Shown here: positions 7,424-15,043 of the stretch, one piece after another
Layout: the number at the start of each line of letters is the position of its first letter
Position numbering within the stretch: the stretch's first letter is position 1
Assembly: GCA_050942555.1 (NCBI GenBank)
Contig: JBMNNN010000016.1
Span: forward strand, 1-22,821
Direction of reading: 5' to 3'
Length of the DNA stretch: 22,821 bases
Source: JAAYXU01 sp050942555
Lineage (GTDB): Bacteria > Bacillota > Clostridia > Christensenellales > UMGS416
The notes under the pieces: generated by a model
What the model was told of the DNA's origin: nothing
Databases searched by the model: none
The model's input: only the letters and a program-made list of their open reading frames with translations
Position numbers and translations under genes: made by a program

Positions 7424-10400
7424 TCAGCAAATAAAGATTTCGGGAGCCGCCGCGATTCCTGACGGCGCCTGCTGCGCCAGCATATTTGACATCGTCGCCG
7501 TGATCACGATCTTCAGATGGTTGTCCCCAGCCGCGCAATGCTCGGTCAGCTCGAACTCGTATGGGTTCCAAAGGCGTTTCCCCGCGCTCCTGCCGTTGAC
7601 GAACACTTCGGCCACATCGCTGGTCTCGAGTTTGAGGAACACCTTCTTGAATTTACCGAGATGGAAATCGCACTCGTAGGCGCCGTCTCCGGTGTAATAG
7701 CTGTACCCCTGCCCGTTCCAGTAGTACGGCTCGTTGCCCCCGGCCTTCAGCGTGACGACGTCGTCGTATACCCTGAAGTCGCCGCGCAGAGCGGCAAAGG
7801 GCATGTTGTACGACATTTCAAATTCGAACAGGACCGCCATGCAGATCAGCCGGTTCTTGCCCCGCTTTACAGTGCGGGTGATGTCGGACACGACGTTATC
7901 GCAGGTCCAGATGCGCTCGCTCTCGCCGGGAGGCAGGATCTCTCCATTGAGGTACCAGGTCGACTGATAGTATTGCTCTGTAATGAGCTCGAGCTTCTCG
8001 GGAATATCCTCGAGGGTAAAGTCGTATACGCCCACAACCCTGTCGATGGGCATGCGAACGCCCTCCGGGGCCTCCCATCCATGCGTACCCAGAACCTTGC
8101 CGATAAACGATTTTTTGATGCACTGCGGCGCGTCGACATCGCCCAGTTTTTCGGCCAGCGCGCATAATTTCTTTGCGTCGCGCGCCTCATGCGCCGCCCA
8201 GAGCGCCGCGTCGTCTTTGACAATCCTTGTCTGCGGAAGCGCGATGTTCGGCGCGCACGGGCGGAACTTCATGCCCCGATTAAGCTTTATGCACTCGTAT
8301 TTCTCGTCCGAGAATTCGGGCATAACCGGCGCTTCATCAGAGACCAGCACGACGGCGGTCTCAAAGGCATCCAGTTCAAACGTAAACGCGCTGACGCCGC
8401 CTCCGCGGACGATTTCGGCCCGCTTCGCTACTCCGGTATCGGCTGCGGCGACATAGATGTTCCTGTCGGAATGTACTTTCCCGCGCACGGTGACCGGACC
8501 TGCCCCGTCGTTGCAGTAGATAAGTATGAGATCCTCGCCCAGACGGCGGAACGCCGATATTAACCCGTCCGCATATTCGGTTTTGACGGCGCGCGGCATT
8601 CCCTCGAGGCTCCTGCGCACAGCCTGCATGAAAGCGCCCGCCTTCGCTCTCTTATTGCCGTCTACGATATCGTATTCATCGGTCTTGATGACGCGGACAT
8701 TCCCGAAGGACAGGAGTCTGTCGATATCAATTCTTTCCATCGAATCGATATCCACCGAGGGAATCCCGTTGATGAGGATGAGGCGTCCTCCCTGGGCGGC
8801 GAACTCTGTGATGATGTTGTTCGTCTGTTTCGTCACATACAGCGTGGCGGGAAGGATCAGCGTGTCATACGCATGGCCGGATATCTGGATACATCCGTTT
8901 TCAACTCTCGCGTCGTCAAGGACCTGCTCGAAGACGATCTCAAATGGAACGTGCAGCTCCATAAGCGCGTTGACGACTCCCTGCGCGGTCATATCCTGTG
9001 TGGTCAGCGGGTGCGTATTGTTAATCCCGAGATGCTCTCCTCCCTCCGACAGCCTGGGACCGCCGGCGAGCGATCTTGCCGTCGCGCATGGATTGAGCAT
9101 CAATACCTGCGCGCACGAATCGGTATTCGACATCAGCCAGGATATCGACGATACATATTTGTTGAAGTCGCGATAGTGCTTGAAAAGGCAGTTCTGCCAG
9201 TTGTGCGTGGGCCCGTTCCCGGTCTTTCCCGAACCGTTCATCGAGTATATCGAGCCCATGAACTGAATATAGTTTACGCCCAGCAGCATGATCCTGTTGG
9301 CGATACGCTTCATGTCGCGAAGCGTCATCTCCCATCCGCTGAGCGTGTATGTTTCGCTCAGCAGACGCTTGCGCCCCAGGAAGAAAGCGGCCGAAGACGC
9401 CAGCTTCGGCGTGATATTGAAATCATAGTATTCGATGAATTTGAACGTATAGATTTCGTCGATGCCGGGCATGTGGAAATATTTCTGTATCTCGTACATG
9501 TCGGTAAAGCTTAACAATTGGTACCGGAGCGACTCCTCGCCGCCGCCGTGTCCGGTGAATATCAGATTGTTGTCGTTGCACCAGTCATATACCTGCTTCA
9601 TATAGGCGCTGATATACATATCCCGCACTGCCAGCCAGTAATCATACCGGGCGCGCGCGGTGGCGATATCATCCGAATCGATGAAAAGCTTCGGCACGAT
9701 GTCCCGCACGTCATATCCGTGCATCTTATAAAATTTCTGCTCAAACTTGCGCGACCAGGGCAGGCAGAGCATCCCTTTCATTTCCGGGGATCCGTACGAT
9801 ACGGCCGCCACTTCGTCGGTAAAGACTCCCTTCACCACCGTTCCGAAGTATTCGCCGACCGCGGATTTATACTGCTCATGGGTGTATTGGATGAATTCGC
9901 CCACGGCTTCTTCATCTAGCGTATCGAGATACCCCTCCTGGTCCCAGGTGAATTCCGCCCCTCTCGCGTTGGGCAGTATACCGGTGTGCAGCATTGTGAG
10001 GTACACGATGACGGTGGCCGTTTCCCCTCTGTCGTTCTCCCATACGATCGCGCCATCCCGGATCACCGGATGGATTTCAAGCATCTCCTTACCCAGAATG
10101 GCCGTGCCTCCCATAAGCTCGAGCTTTGTTTTCTCGGCAAAAGGAACAGGCTTTATCAACGATGCTCCGGGCTCCACGACGCTCGACAACGCGCACAGGT
10201 TGCGCATCCTCGTCCACGGCTTCTCTTTGAGAAGATATCCGCCCGCGACTCCCGACGGCCAGTTGTACTCATCATATATCCAGTATTTGAGGCCCAGCCG
10301 CCGGGCTTCTTTGACGACATGCCGGATATGATCGAAATAGCCCTCGTCAAGGTAGTCGCCCCTCATCCCGTATGTCGGATGGATATAGAACTCAAGGATC

Positions 10401-10531
10401 CCCTGCTTTCTGAACTGCTCAAGCTGGAACGTCGTCTCTTCCTTTGTGGCCCTGTCATTGAAAAACCACATGGTCGCCGGTGTGTATTCCTGATGGCCGG
10501 TCTTCAATTTCTCCATGACGTCCTTCATCAT
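7424..10531 (-). CDS. Large cytoplasmic glycoside hydrolase, GH106-like (alpha-L-rhamnosidase type)
   Basis: A 1035-residue protein without signal peptide. The N-terminal barrel shows the pattern of GH106 and its relatives: TPATMWFFNDRATKEETTFQ (17-36), FYIHPTYGM (48-56), YWIYDEYNWPSGVAGG (83-98), then FTDEVAAVSYGSP (237-249) and TGHGGGEE (326-333), where acidic residues are candidate catalytic groups. A middle region (QGGRLILINGIPS) resembles the Rossmann-like domain of such enzymes, and the C-terminus (VAEVFVNGRSAGKRLWNPYE) is a GH2-like sugar-binding jelly roll. AGGAGAGG six bases before the ATG at 10531 fixes the start; a longer frame to 10564 would overlap the upstream gene. The GH2 gene ends 22 bases upstream. 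With a rhamnulokinase-type gene downstream, alpha-L-rhamnosidase activity is likely but not certain, since related barrels of other specificity exist. Confidence 0.8.
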   Translation of the reverse strand: MMKDVMEKLKTGHQEYTPATMWFFNDRATKEETTFQLEQFRKQGILEFYIHPTYGMRGDYLDEGYFDHIRHVVKEARRLGLKYWIYDEYNWPSGVAGGYLLKEKPWTRMRNLCALSSVVEPGASLIKPVPFAEKTKLELMGGTAILGKEMLEIHPVIRDGAIVWENDRGETATVIVYLTMLHTGILPNARGAEFTWDQEGYLDTLDEEAVGEFIQYTHEQYKSAVGEYFGTVVKGVFTDEVAAVSYGSPEMKGMLCLPWSRKFEQKFYKMHGYDVRDIVPKLFIDSDDIATARARYDYWLAVRDMYISAYMKQVYDWCNDNNLIFTGHGGGEESLRYQLLSFTDMYEIQKYFHMPGIDEIYTFKFIEYYDFNITPKLASSAAFFLGRKRLLSETYTLSGWEMTLRDMKRIANRIMLLGVNYIQFMGSIYSMNGSGKTGNGPTHNWQNCLFKHYRDFNKYVSSISWLMSNTDSCAQVLMLNPCATARSLAGGPRLSEGGEHLGINNTHPLTTQDMTAQGVVNALMELHVPFEIVFEQVLDDARVENGCIQISGHAYDTLILPATLYVTKQTNNIITEFAAQGGRLILINGIPSVDIDSMERIDIDRLLSFGNVRVIKTDEYDIVDGNKRAKAGAFMQAVRRSLEGMPRAVKTEYADGLISAFRRLGEDLILIYCNDGAGPVTVRGKVHSDRNIYVAAADTGVAKRAEIVRGGGVSAFTFELDAFETAVVLVSDEAPVMPEFSDEKYECIKLNRGMKFRPCAPNIALPQTRIVKDDAALWAAHEARDAKKLCALAEKLGDVDAPQCIKKSFIGKVLGTHGWEAPEGVRMPIDRVVGVYDFTLEDIPEKLELITEQYYQSTWYLNGEILPPGESERIWTCDNVVSDITRTVKRGKNRLICMAVLFEFEMSYNMPFAALRGDFRVYDDVVTLKAGGNEPYYWNGQGYSYYTGDGAYECDFHLGKFKKVFLKLETSDVAEVFVNGRSAGKRLWNPYEFELTEHCAAGDNHLKIVITATMSNMLAQQAPSGIAAAPEIFIC

Positions 10532-10553
10532 TTTTGACCTCTCCTTATATATT

Positions 10554-13280
10554 TTATAGTGCACAAGCGGTCAGTATCATATCGAGCGTATCGCGGCTCA
10601 TTTCGGCGCAGGCCGGCTTATCGCCGCGGAGTGTATACAGGCATATTTGCCTTAAGAGGTAGGCGGCCTCGGGGTTCGTGCTGTTCATATCCAGCGCGAT
10701 CATGATGATCCTGCCATCTCCCAGCGATCGCTCGATGAGGGAGCCCAAGGGCCTTGCTACCATCGACGAATGCATCATCCGTATCACAGGATCCTCGTCG
10801 TTGAGTCCCAACGGCCCGATATCGAACGCCGGACTTTCTCCCAGCATGTTGTAAAACTGCAGATCGGCGAATCCTTCGTGCGGGAAATCGCCGAACATCG
10901 GATGATTTTGAATGATCGTCCCCGCCTGCAGCTCCTCAAACGGCGGGAAGTTTGCGGGTTTCGTAAAATAGTATTTGCCTTTCGCAAGTCCCAGGCAGGA
11001 CAGGAACGGGCGCACAAGTCCTTCGGAGCTAAATAGTATCAGATTGCCGCCGCTGTTGACGAATTCCGCTAGTTCGGGCGTCAGCTTTGAGGTAATGAGC
11101 GTTTTGGCATTGTGTGTATGCTCTTCACGGCCGTCGAGATCTATTACCTGCTCGGGAAGGCCTTCGGTTGTGGGGAAGAACCACAAATCCCACTCGTTGG
11201 TATACACTCTGCCATCTTCAGTAAGTTTTGCGATGAGCTTCGCGCGGACCGGTTTTCCGAAATCGGGTATGACCGCTTGAACCGATCCCGCCGGACATGT
11301 TTGATACGGCCTGTGCTCATACGCGATCGTTCCGGACGCGAATTTCTCGCCGTCGGCGATCATGGACCACTCGAGCGCGGGAGCCTTCAGCGCGGGATGG
11401 GAGTAATCGGAAACGCTTAATGTGCACTCGAAAGGATCTCCGAACCGGTAGCAGCGGTTATCGAAGTCCAGGCTCGTCATGATGATTGTGTCGCCGTTGG
11501 TCTGAAGCCACTGCTCCGCGGTCGCATACTTCTGTTCATAGAACACATCCAGTACGCCCTGTGCCGAGAATGCGGTATCGACCGCATTGAAGTGGCAAAT
11601 ACCCGCAAGACTCCTGTGATCCCTGCGGCATGCTTCCAGCTTTCCTTTCATCTCGATGAACTGCAGGCGCTGGCTGTTCCTGGTCGCATCGATCAGTGTA
11701 TGCAATATATTGTTTTTTGCCGCCGCCTCAAGTATATATTCGAGCGCGTAGGGCCTGAGCGCGCCCTTGAATTTCGTCGCCGTCCGGACATCCAGATACG
11801 AGCTCCACCACTTGAATTCATGCTGGATAAGCGGCTTTGGGCATTCCGCGTCGATCGACGCGTCCGCATTGACATAATCCCCGGGCAAATCGGGCGAGTA
11901 CTGTCCATCGGTCCAGATAACCATCGCCGTCGGCTTGCGTTCTTTCGTTTCCTGGTAGCAGCGCCATGCGAGCCTTGGGAACAGCGCTCCCATGTCGGGC
12001 GTAAGCTCGTTGCTCATGCAGTACAGATTCGTCGAAGGATGGTTCGCATCTCTCTCCACGACCTTGTTCCACTGATGCCGGAGCCTTTCCCGGAAGTCGG
12101 GCGTCGGTTTCGGGTACATGTTGTACGTGTGCCATGATGAGAAACCGCAGATCGGACCCATGATGCCCATCTCGCTCTGGACGAGGAGCCCGACCTCGTC
12201 GGCCGCGTCATAGTACTCCGGGATCTGCGCATGGGACTGGAGCCGGATATAGTTGTACCCGTATCGCCTGACCATGCCCAGGCGCTTTTTCCAGGCTTCC
12301 CGGTTCGTGTCGGGGCAACCGGTATCGGTCATGACGAAGAACTCGCCGCCGCCCCGCATGAAATACGGCTTATTGTTGATGAGGAAGCGCTTTCCATCCG
12401 CGGAGAGCTTTACAAGGCCAAAACGATCGGATGCGGCGTCGCATATCTCCTCTCCGAACAGTAGCTGCGTGTCGATCCTGTAAAGGTTCGGCGTCTCGGG
12501 GCACCATAGCCGGGGATTTTCGATGGCCAACTCGGCTTCGGCCACGCCGTCGGTAACGGCTGCTTCGGCATATTGCGCCGCTCCTTCTTCGACGGGCGAT
12601 ACCGCGATCCGCACCTTCAACGGTTTGTTGTGGTCGCCGATTTTCGCGCATACCTTTACGCGGCCCCTGTCCGCGTCGGGAATTACCTGTATGCTCTCAA
12701 AATACGAATCGGCGGTGGCGGTCAGCTCGACATCCCGGTATATGCCCGACCACATCCCCTCCGAATAGTATTCGAGCTCCAGCATCCGATCCTGCTCGTG
12801 GACGCGTACCGTGATGTTGTTTTCGCCTTCATGAAGGAGTGCCGTAATATCATATGCGAAGGGTACAAGCGGGTAGCGGTGCTCGCCAAGCGCAATGCCA
12901 TTGAGCCACAGCTGCGCGGATGGGCTGATCCCGCCGAAATTGAGCCAGATTCTTTTTCCCTTCCACTCGTCGGGCACCGTGAATGATTTTCCGTACCATC
13001 CGGTGCCGACATAGGTTGCCCTGAATGTCTTTACCGGCACATCGATTTCCTTGTGCCTGGTTCTTCCATCGCCGCCGTAGCCCTGCCCCTGCCAGCACCC
13101 GGGGACATTGACCGATTCGTGCAGGGCGTAGGGATACAGATACCATTTCTGCTCTATCCCCTGGTCGTGCGGATCCAGCCTGAAGCGCCAGGAACCGCTT
13201 AAGCTTACCCGCTTTTCCGCCGGGTCCCGGTACAGGGGATTGACTACTACGGGCTCTCTTTTGACGATTTCGCAATTCAT
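10554..13280 (-). CDS. Glycoside hydrolase family 2 enzyme, cytoplasmic
   Basis: About 908 residues, first gene of the operon. The N-terminal sugar-binding domain (about 28-190) has GSWRFRLDP, VPGCWQGQG, WYGKSFTVP and LWLNGIALGEHRYPLVPF. An immunoglobulin-like sandwich follows (about 195-290). The barrel starts at DGKRFLINNKPYFMRGGG (295-312). The acid/base is E425 (SNELTPD) and the likely nucleophile E488 (QHEFKWW). The C-terminal third has a GGNLILFSSEG segment like a glutamine-amidotransferase-type fold. There is no signal peptide. GGGAGGTG at 13287-13294 supports the ATG at 13280; the longer frame to 13328 has no ribosome binding site. GH2 includes beta-galactosidases, beta-glucuronidases and beta-mannosidases, and the sequence alone does not choose. 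The HEF form of the nucleophile motif sets it apart from LacZ. Confidence 0.88.
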   Translation of the reverse strand: MNCEIVKREPVVVNPLYRDPAEKRVSLSGSWRFRLDPHDQGIEQKWYLYPYALHESVNVPGCWQGQGYGGDGRTRHKEIDVPVKTFRATYVGTGWYGKSFTVPDEWKGKRIWLNFGGISPSAQLWLNGIALGEHRYPLVPFAYDITALLHEGENNITVRVHEQDRMLELEYYSEGMWSGIYRDVELTATADSYFESIQVIPDADRGRVKVCAKIGDHNKPLKVRIAVSPVEEGAAQYAEAAVTDGVAEAELAIENPRLWCPETPNLYRIDTQLLFGEEICDAASDRFGLVKLSADGKRFLINNKPYFMRGGGEFFVMTDTGCPDTNREAWKKRLGMVRRYGYNYIRLQSHAQIPEYYDAADEVGLLVQSEMGIMGPICGFSSWHTYNMYPKPTPDFRERLRHQWNKVVERDANHPSTNLYCMSNELTPDMGALFPRLAWRCYQETKERKPTAMVIWTDGQYSPDLPGDYVNADASIDAECPKPLIQHEFKWWSSYLDVRTATKFKGALRPYALEYILEAAAKNNILHTLIDATRNSQRLQFIEMKGKLEACRRDHRSLAGICHFNAVDTAFSAQGVLDVFYEQKYATAEQWLQTNGDTIIMTSLDFDNRCYRFGDPFECTLSVSDYSHPALKAPALEWSMIADGEKFASGTIAYEHRPYQTCPAGSVQAVIPDFGKPVRAKLIAKLTEDGRVYTNEWDLWFFPTTEGLPEQVIDLDGREEHTHNAKTLITSKLTPELAEFVNSGGNLILFSSEGLVRPFLSCLGLAKGKYYFTKPANFPPFEELQAGTIIQNHPMFGDFPHEGFADLQFYNMLGESPAFDIGPLGLNDEDPVIRMMHSSMVARPLGSLIERSLGDGRIIMIALDMNSTNPEAAYLLRQICLYTLRGDKPACAEMSRDTLDMILTACAL

Positions 13281-13384
13281 TTTCTGCACCTCCCGCGGGA
13301 CAAATTTCTTCGTTCTTGTGTACAGCACATACAGGGAGCGATGTTTCCTGGTTCAGCCCAATTACCCTTACATCTTTATGCGCA

Positions 13385-13413
13385 ATTATATCATGCATTA
13401 AGTATATAATCAA
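13385..13413 (-). promoter_or_regulatory. Sigma-A type promoter of the glycosidase-kinase operon
   Basis: Minus-strand TTGATT (13408-13413), a 17-base spacer and TATAAT (13385-13390). The leader to the GH2 ATG is about 100 bases. A second, weaker set upstream (TTGACC at 13447-13452, 16 bases, TAAAAT) could be an additional start. Confidence 0.75.
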
Positions 13414-13430
13414 CGAGTATATTTATTTTA
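13413..13430 (+). repeat. Motif ACGAGTA-TTTATTTT, copy 1, next to the -35 box of the glycosidase operon
   Basis: The sequence ACGAGTATATTTATTTTA directly abuts and overlaps by one base the -35 box of the minus promoter. A near copy (ACGAGTAGTTTATTTT) is found at 13641-13656 in the start region of the divergent amidohydrolase promoter, and the two align at all but two positions. They may be binding sites for one regulator of both units. Confidence 0.4.
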
Positions 13431-13593
13431 TAAATTAATAATTAACGGTCAATTAATATACTATTATTTGAAATCCGACCGCCGGTCCTGGCGGAGCCAT
13501 CGACGCGAACGCGGTATAATGGCCGGTTGCAAAAGCACGCTCCCGATCTCCGGCCCATACTTTTGCGGTTATGCGGTATTTTTCATAAACACA

Positions 13594-13622
13594 TTGACAA
13601 CCTGAAATAATCTGATTAAAAT
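13594..13622 (+). promoter_or_regulatory. Sigma-A type promoter of the divergent amidohydrolase
   Basis: A perfect TTGACA (13594-13599), a 17-base spacer and TAAAAT (13617-13622). The predicted start is near 13629, inside the inverted repeat at 13624-13656. Confidence 0.75.
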
Positions 13623-13623
13623 T

Positions 13624-13656
13624 AAAATAAACTATTAAGCACGAGTAGTTTATTTT
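13624..13656. promoter_or_regulatory. Perfect 11-bp inverted repeat over the transcription start, probable operator
   Basis: AAAATAAACTA (13624-13634) and TAGTTTATTTT (13646-13656) are exact reverse complements around an 11-base spacer. It begins two bases after the -10 box, so a bound repressor would block transcription; in RNA only the part from about +1 would fold. The right arm contains motif copy 2 (13641-13656) shared with the divergent promoter. Confidence 0.55.
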
Positions 13657-13685
13657 TAACGCCGGGAGCGCAAGGAAGAAAGGGC

Positions 13686-14468
13686 GTGTCCGCGATGATT
13701 ATCGATGCCCATATGCACCTGGGGGTCATTGCCGGAGTCTATAACTATGACACCGAAACAGACAGTCTGCTGGATACGATGGACAGGCTCGGAATCGGCT
13801 TTGCGCTCAGCAGCCATAATTACGCGATCGGATGGGGAAATCTGGTGCTGGGCGCGGAGTTAAGCATACAATCCTATTACGATACATCGGGCCGTATAGT
13901 AAGCTATCATGTATATGATCCGCGGGATTCCCGGGAAAGCATAAAGATCATGGAACAATACCATGATCCAAAGATTTTTCGGGGGATAAAAATTCACCCG
14001 TCATTCCACTACACCGATGCGTCGGATGAACGATACCGCCCCGTATACGAATGGGCCCGGACAAGGAAGCTTCCGATACTGACGCACTCATGGACACTGT
14101 CCCAGACAAATCCGAAACAAAAATACTCGCTGCCATCCGCGTTTGAGAAGTACATCATCGAATACCCCGATGTGACGCTTATTTTGGGGCATTCCGGCGG
14201 CCGCTACAGGGGTATCTGCGAGGCGGTTCAGCTCGGTCAGAAATATCCGAACGTGATGTTTGATACCGCCGGAGATATCCATATCAGCGACCTGGTTGAA
14301 TACCTGGTTGACAGCGTAGGCGACGACCGGGTTCTTTATGGTTCCGATTATTCGATGATGGATCAAAGAACGATGCTCGGCGCGGTGATCGGGGCGAGCA
14401 TTCCCTATCCGAGCAAGGAAAAGATTCTTTGCGGGAACGCTTTGCGCATATTTGGGTTAAGCGGATGA
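13686..14468 (+). CDS. Amidohydrolase-family metal-dependent hydrolase
   Basis: A 260-residue TIM-barrel hydrolase of the amidohydrolase-2 type with a complete ligand set: DAHMH (H9, H11), THSW (H134), LGHSGG (H169) and YGSDY (D221). KIHPSFH (102-108) fits the extra His/Lys strand. Members of this family hydrolyse C-O, C-N or C-C bonds, including sugar lactones and decarboxylations, and the substrate is not evident here. The start is either the GTG at 13686 (AAGGA nine bases before) or the ATG at 13695 (AAAGGG ten bases before), a difference of three residues. It has its own promoter with an operator-like inverted repeat, and lies divergent from the glycosidase operon that carries its ligand-free homologue. 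Two gene remnants follow downstream. Confidence 0.88.
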   Translation: MSAMIIDAHMHLGVIAGVYNYDTETDSLLDTMDRLGIGFALSSHNYAIGWGNLVLGAELSIQSYYDTSGRIVSYHVYDPRDSRESIKIMEQYHDPKIFRGIKIHPSFHYTDASDERYRPVYEWARTRKLPILTHSWTLSQTNPKQKYSLPSAFEKYIIEYPDVTLILGHSGGRYRGICEAVQLGQKYPNVMFDTAGDIHISDLVEYLVDSVGDDRVLYGSDYSMMDQRTMLGAVIGASIPYPSKEKILCGNALRIFGLSG

Positions 14469-14501
14469 CGCTTCGCTGTCGGAGATGAGAAAACGCGGGG
14501 A

Positions 14502-14648
14502 TTCATAAAAGCAGCCAAAGGGCCGGGCAATCTGGAAATGCGGGATCTGGATAACCCGGACTGCCCTGCGGCGATTGGGTTTTGTATAATAAAAGCGGCA
14601 GGCATCTGTAAAGGCATATTTGTTCCGCGGGAAGAATTAATAGTATAA
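14502..14648 (+). pseudogene. Remnant of a zinc-type medium-chain alcohol dehydrogenase, N-terminus
   Basis: This frame reads IKAAKGPGNLEMRDLDNPDC then PAAIGFCIIKAAGIC before a stop at 14646. It matches the start of MDR alcohol dehydrogenases (MKAAvfkGPGNLevRdvpdPeCpxxxVlIKVkaCGIC). The initiator seems to be mutated to ATA (14505-14507), two residues are missing after KAA, and the cysteine-zinc ligand region is altered (AAGICKGI for ACGICGTD). Everything beyond about residue 45 of a normal 340-residue protein is absent. It is followed within 31 bases by a Gfo/Idh/MocA C-terminus, which suggests that one deletion removed the parts between two neighbouring genes or the middle of a fusion. Confidence 0.6.
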
Positions 14649-14678
14649 AAGTTTAGGTATTTTCTCGGGTGAGAAACA

Positions 14679-14888
14679 ATGATGTGCCCGTTCAGAATTG
14701 ACTGCCCGGTAGAGAATAACCGACACAACACGCTCGGAGAAATAACAGAGTTTATCGATGCGATACGGCATGATATGCCAGTTGCTGCAGATGGTGTGGA
14801 AGGTGCTTCTACTGTAGCTGTCTGTATGGCGTTGATCGAATCGGCTGCGAATAGGGGAATGCCTGTAACGGTTCGCTACGATTTCTAA
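14679..14888 (+). pseudogene. Remnant of a Gfo/Idh/MocA oxidoreductase, C-terminus
   Basis: A 69-residue frame contains EITEFIDAIRHDMPVAADGV then EGASTVAVCMALIESAANRG and ends VTVRYDF. This is the terminal helix-strand unit of Gfo/Idh/MocA sugar dehydrogenases (eFvdaIrngrpVpvdgeeGartvavclAiiESa...G.pV.V). The NAD-binding Rossmann domain and the catalytic EKP region of this roughly 350-residue family are missing. An ATG at 14679 opens the frame, but no good ribosome binding site is seen. Such enzymes commonly accompany LplB/LplC transporters and sugar hydrolases, so it was probably a functional part of this island once. An alternative is a small translated peptide, but the match ends exactly where the family ends, which favours a remnant. 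Confidence 0.72.
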
Positions 14889-14976
14889 AATAAAACTGCG
14901 ATAGCTGTACTATCGGCGCGGAAGCCGAAAAACAATCTGTTAACGCGTGTTTTATCAAAGAATACCCGCGAAGCTA

Positions 14977-15004
14977 TTGATATAGTCGCCTTTATCGCTA
15001 TAAT
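14977..15004 (+). promoter_or_regulatory. Sigma-A type promoter of the peptidoglycan-binding protein gene
   Basis: TTGATA (14977-14982), a 16-base spacer and TATAAT (14999-15004). The GTG start lies about 33 bases after the expected transcription start, with GGAGG at 15032-15036. Confidence 0.65.
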
Positions 15005-15043
15005 TATACATAGATTTTACGAAACGATGACGGAGGATCGCAG

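Noticed and set aside
13530..13575. GCAAAAG...CTTTTGC inverted repeat and an isolated TATAAT at 13514-13519
   Set aside because: The arms are short with a loop of about 30 bases and the -10-like box lacks a -35; insufficient for a feature.
14900..14935. Two small hairpins (CGATAG/CTATCG, TCGGC/GCCGA) after the Gfo/Idh remnant
   Set aside because: Stems of only 5-6 bp with no T-run; could be a degraded terminator but not supportable.
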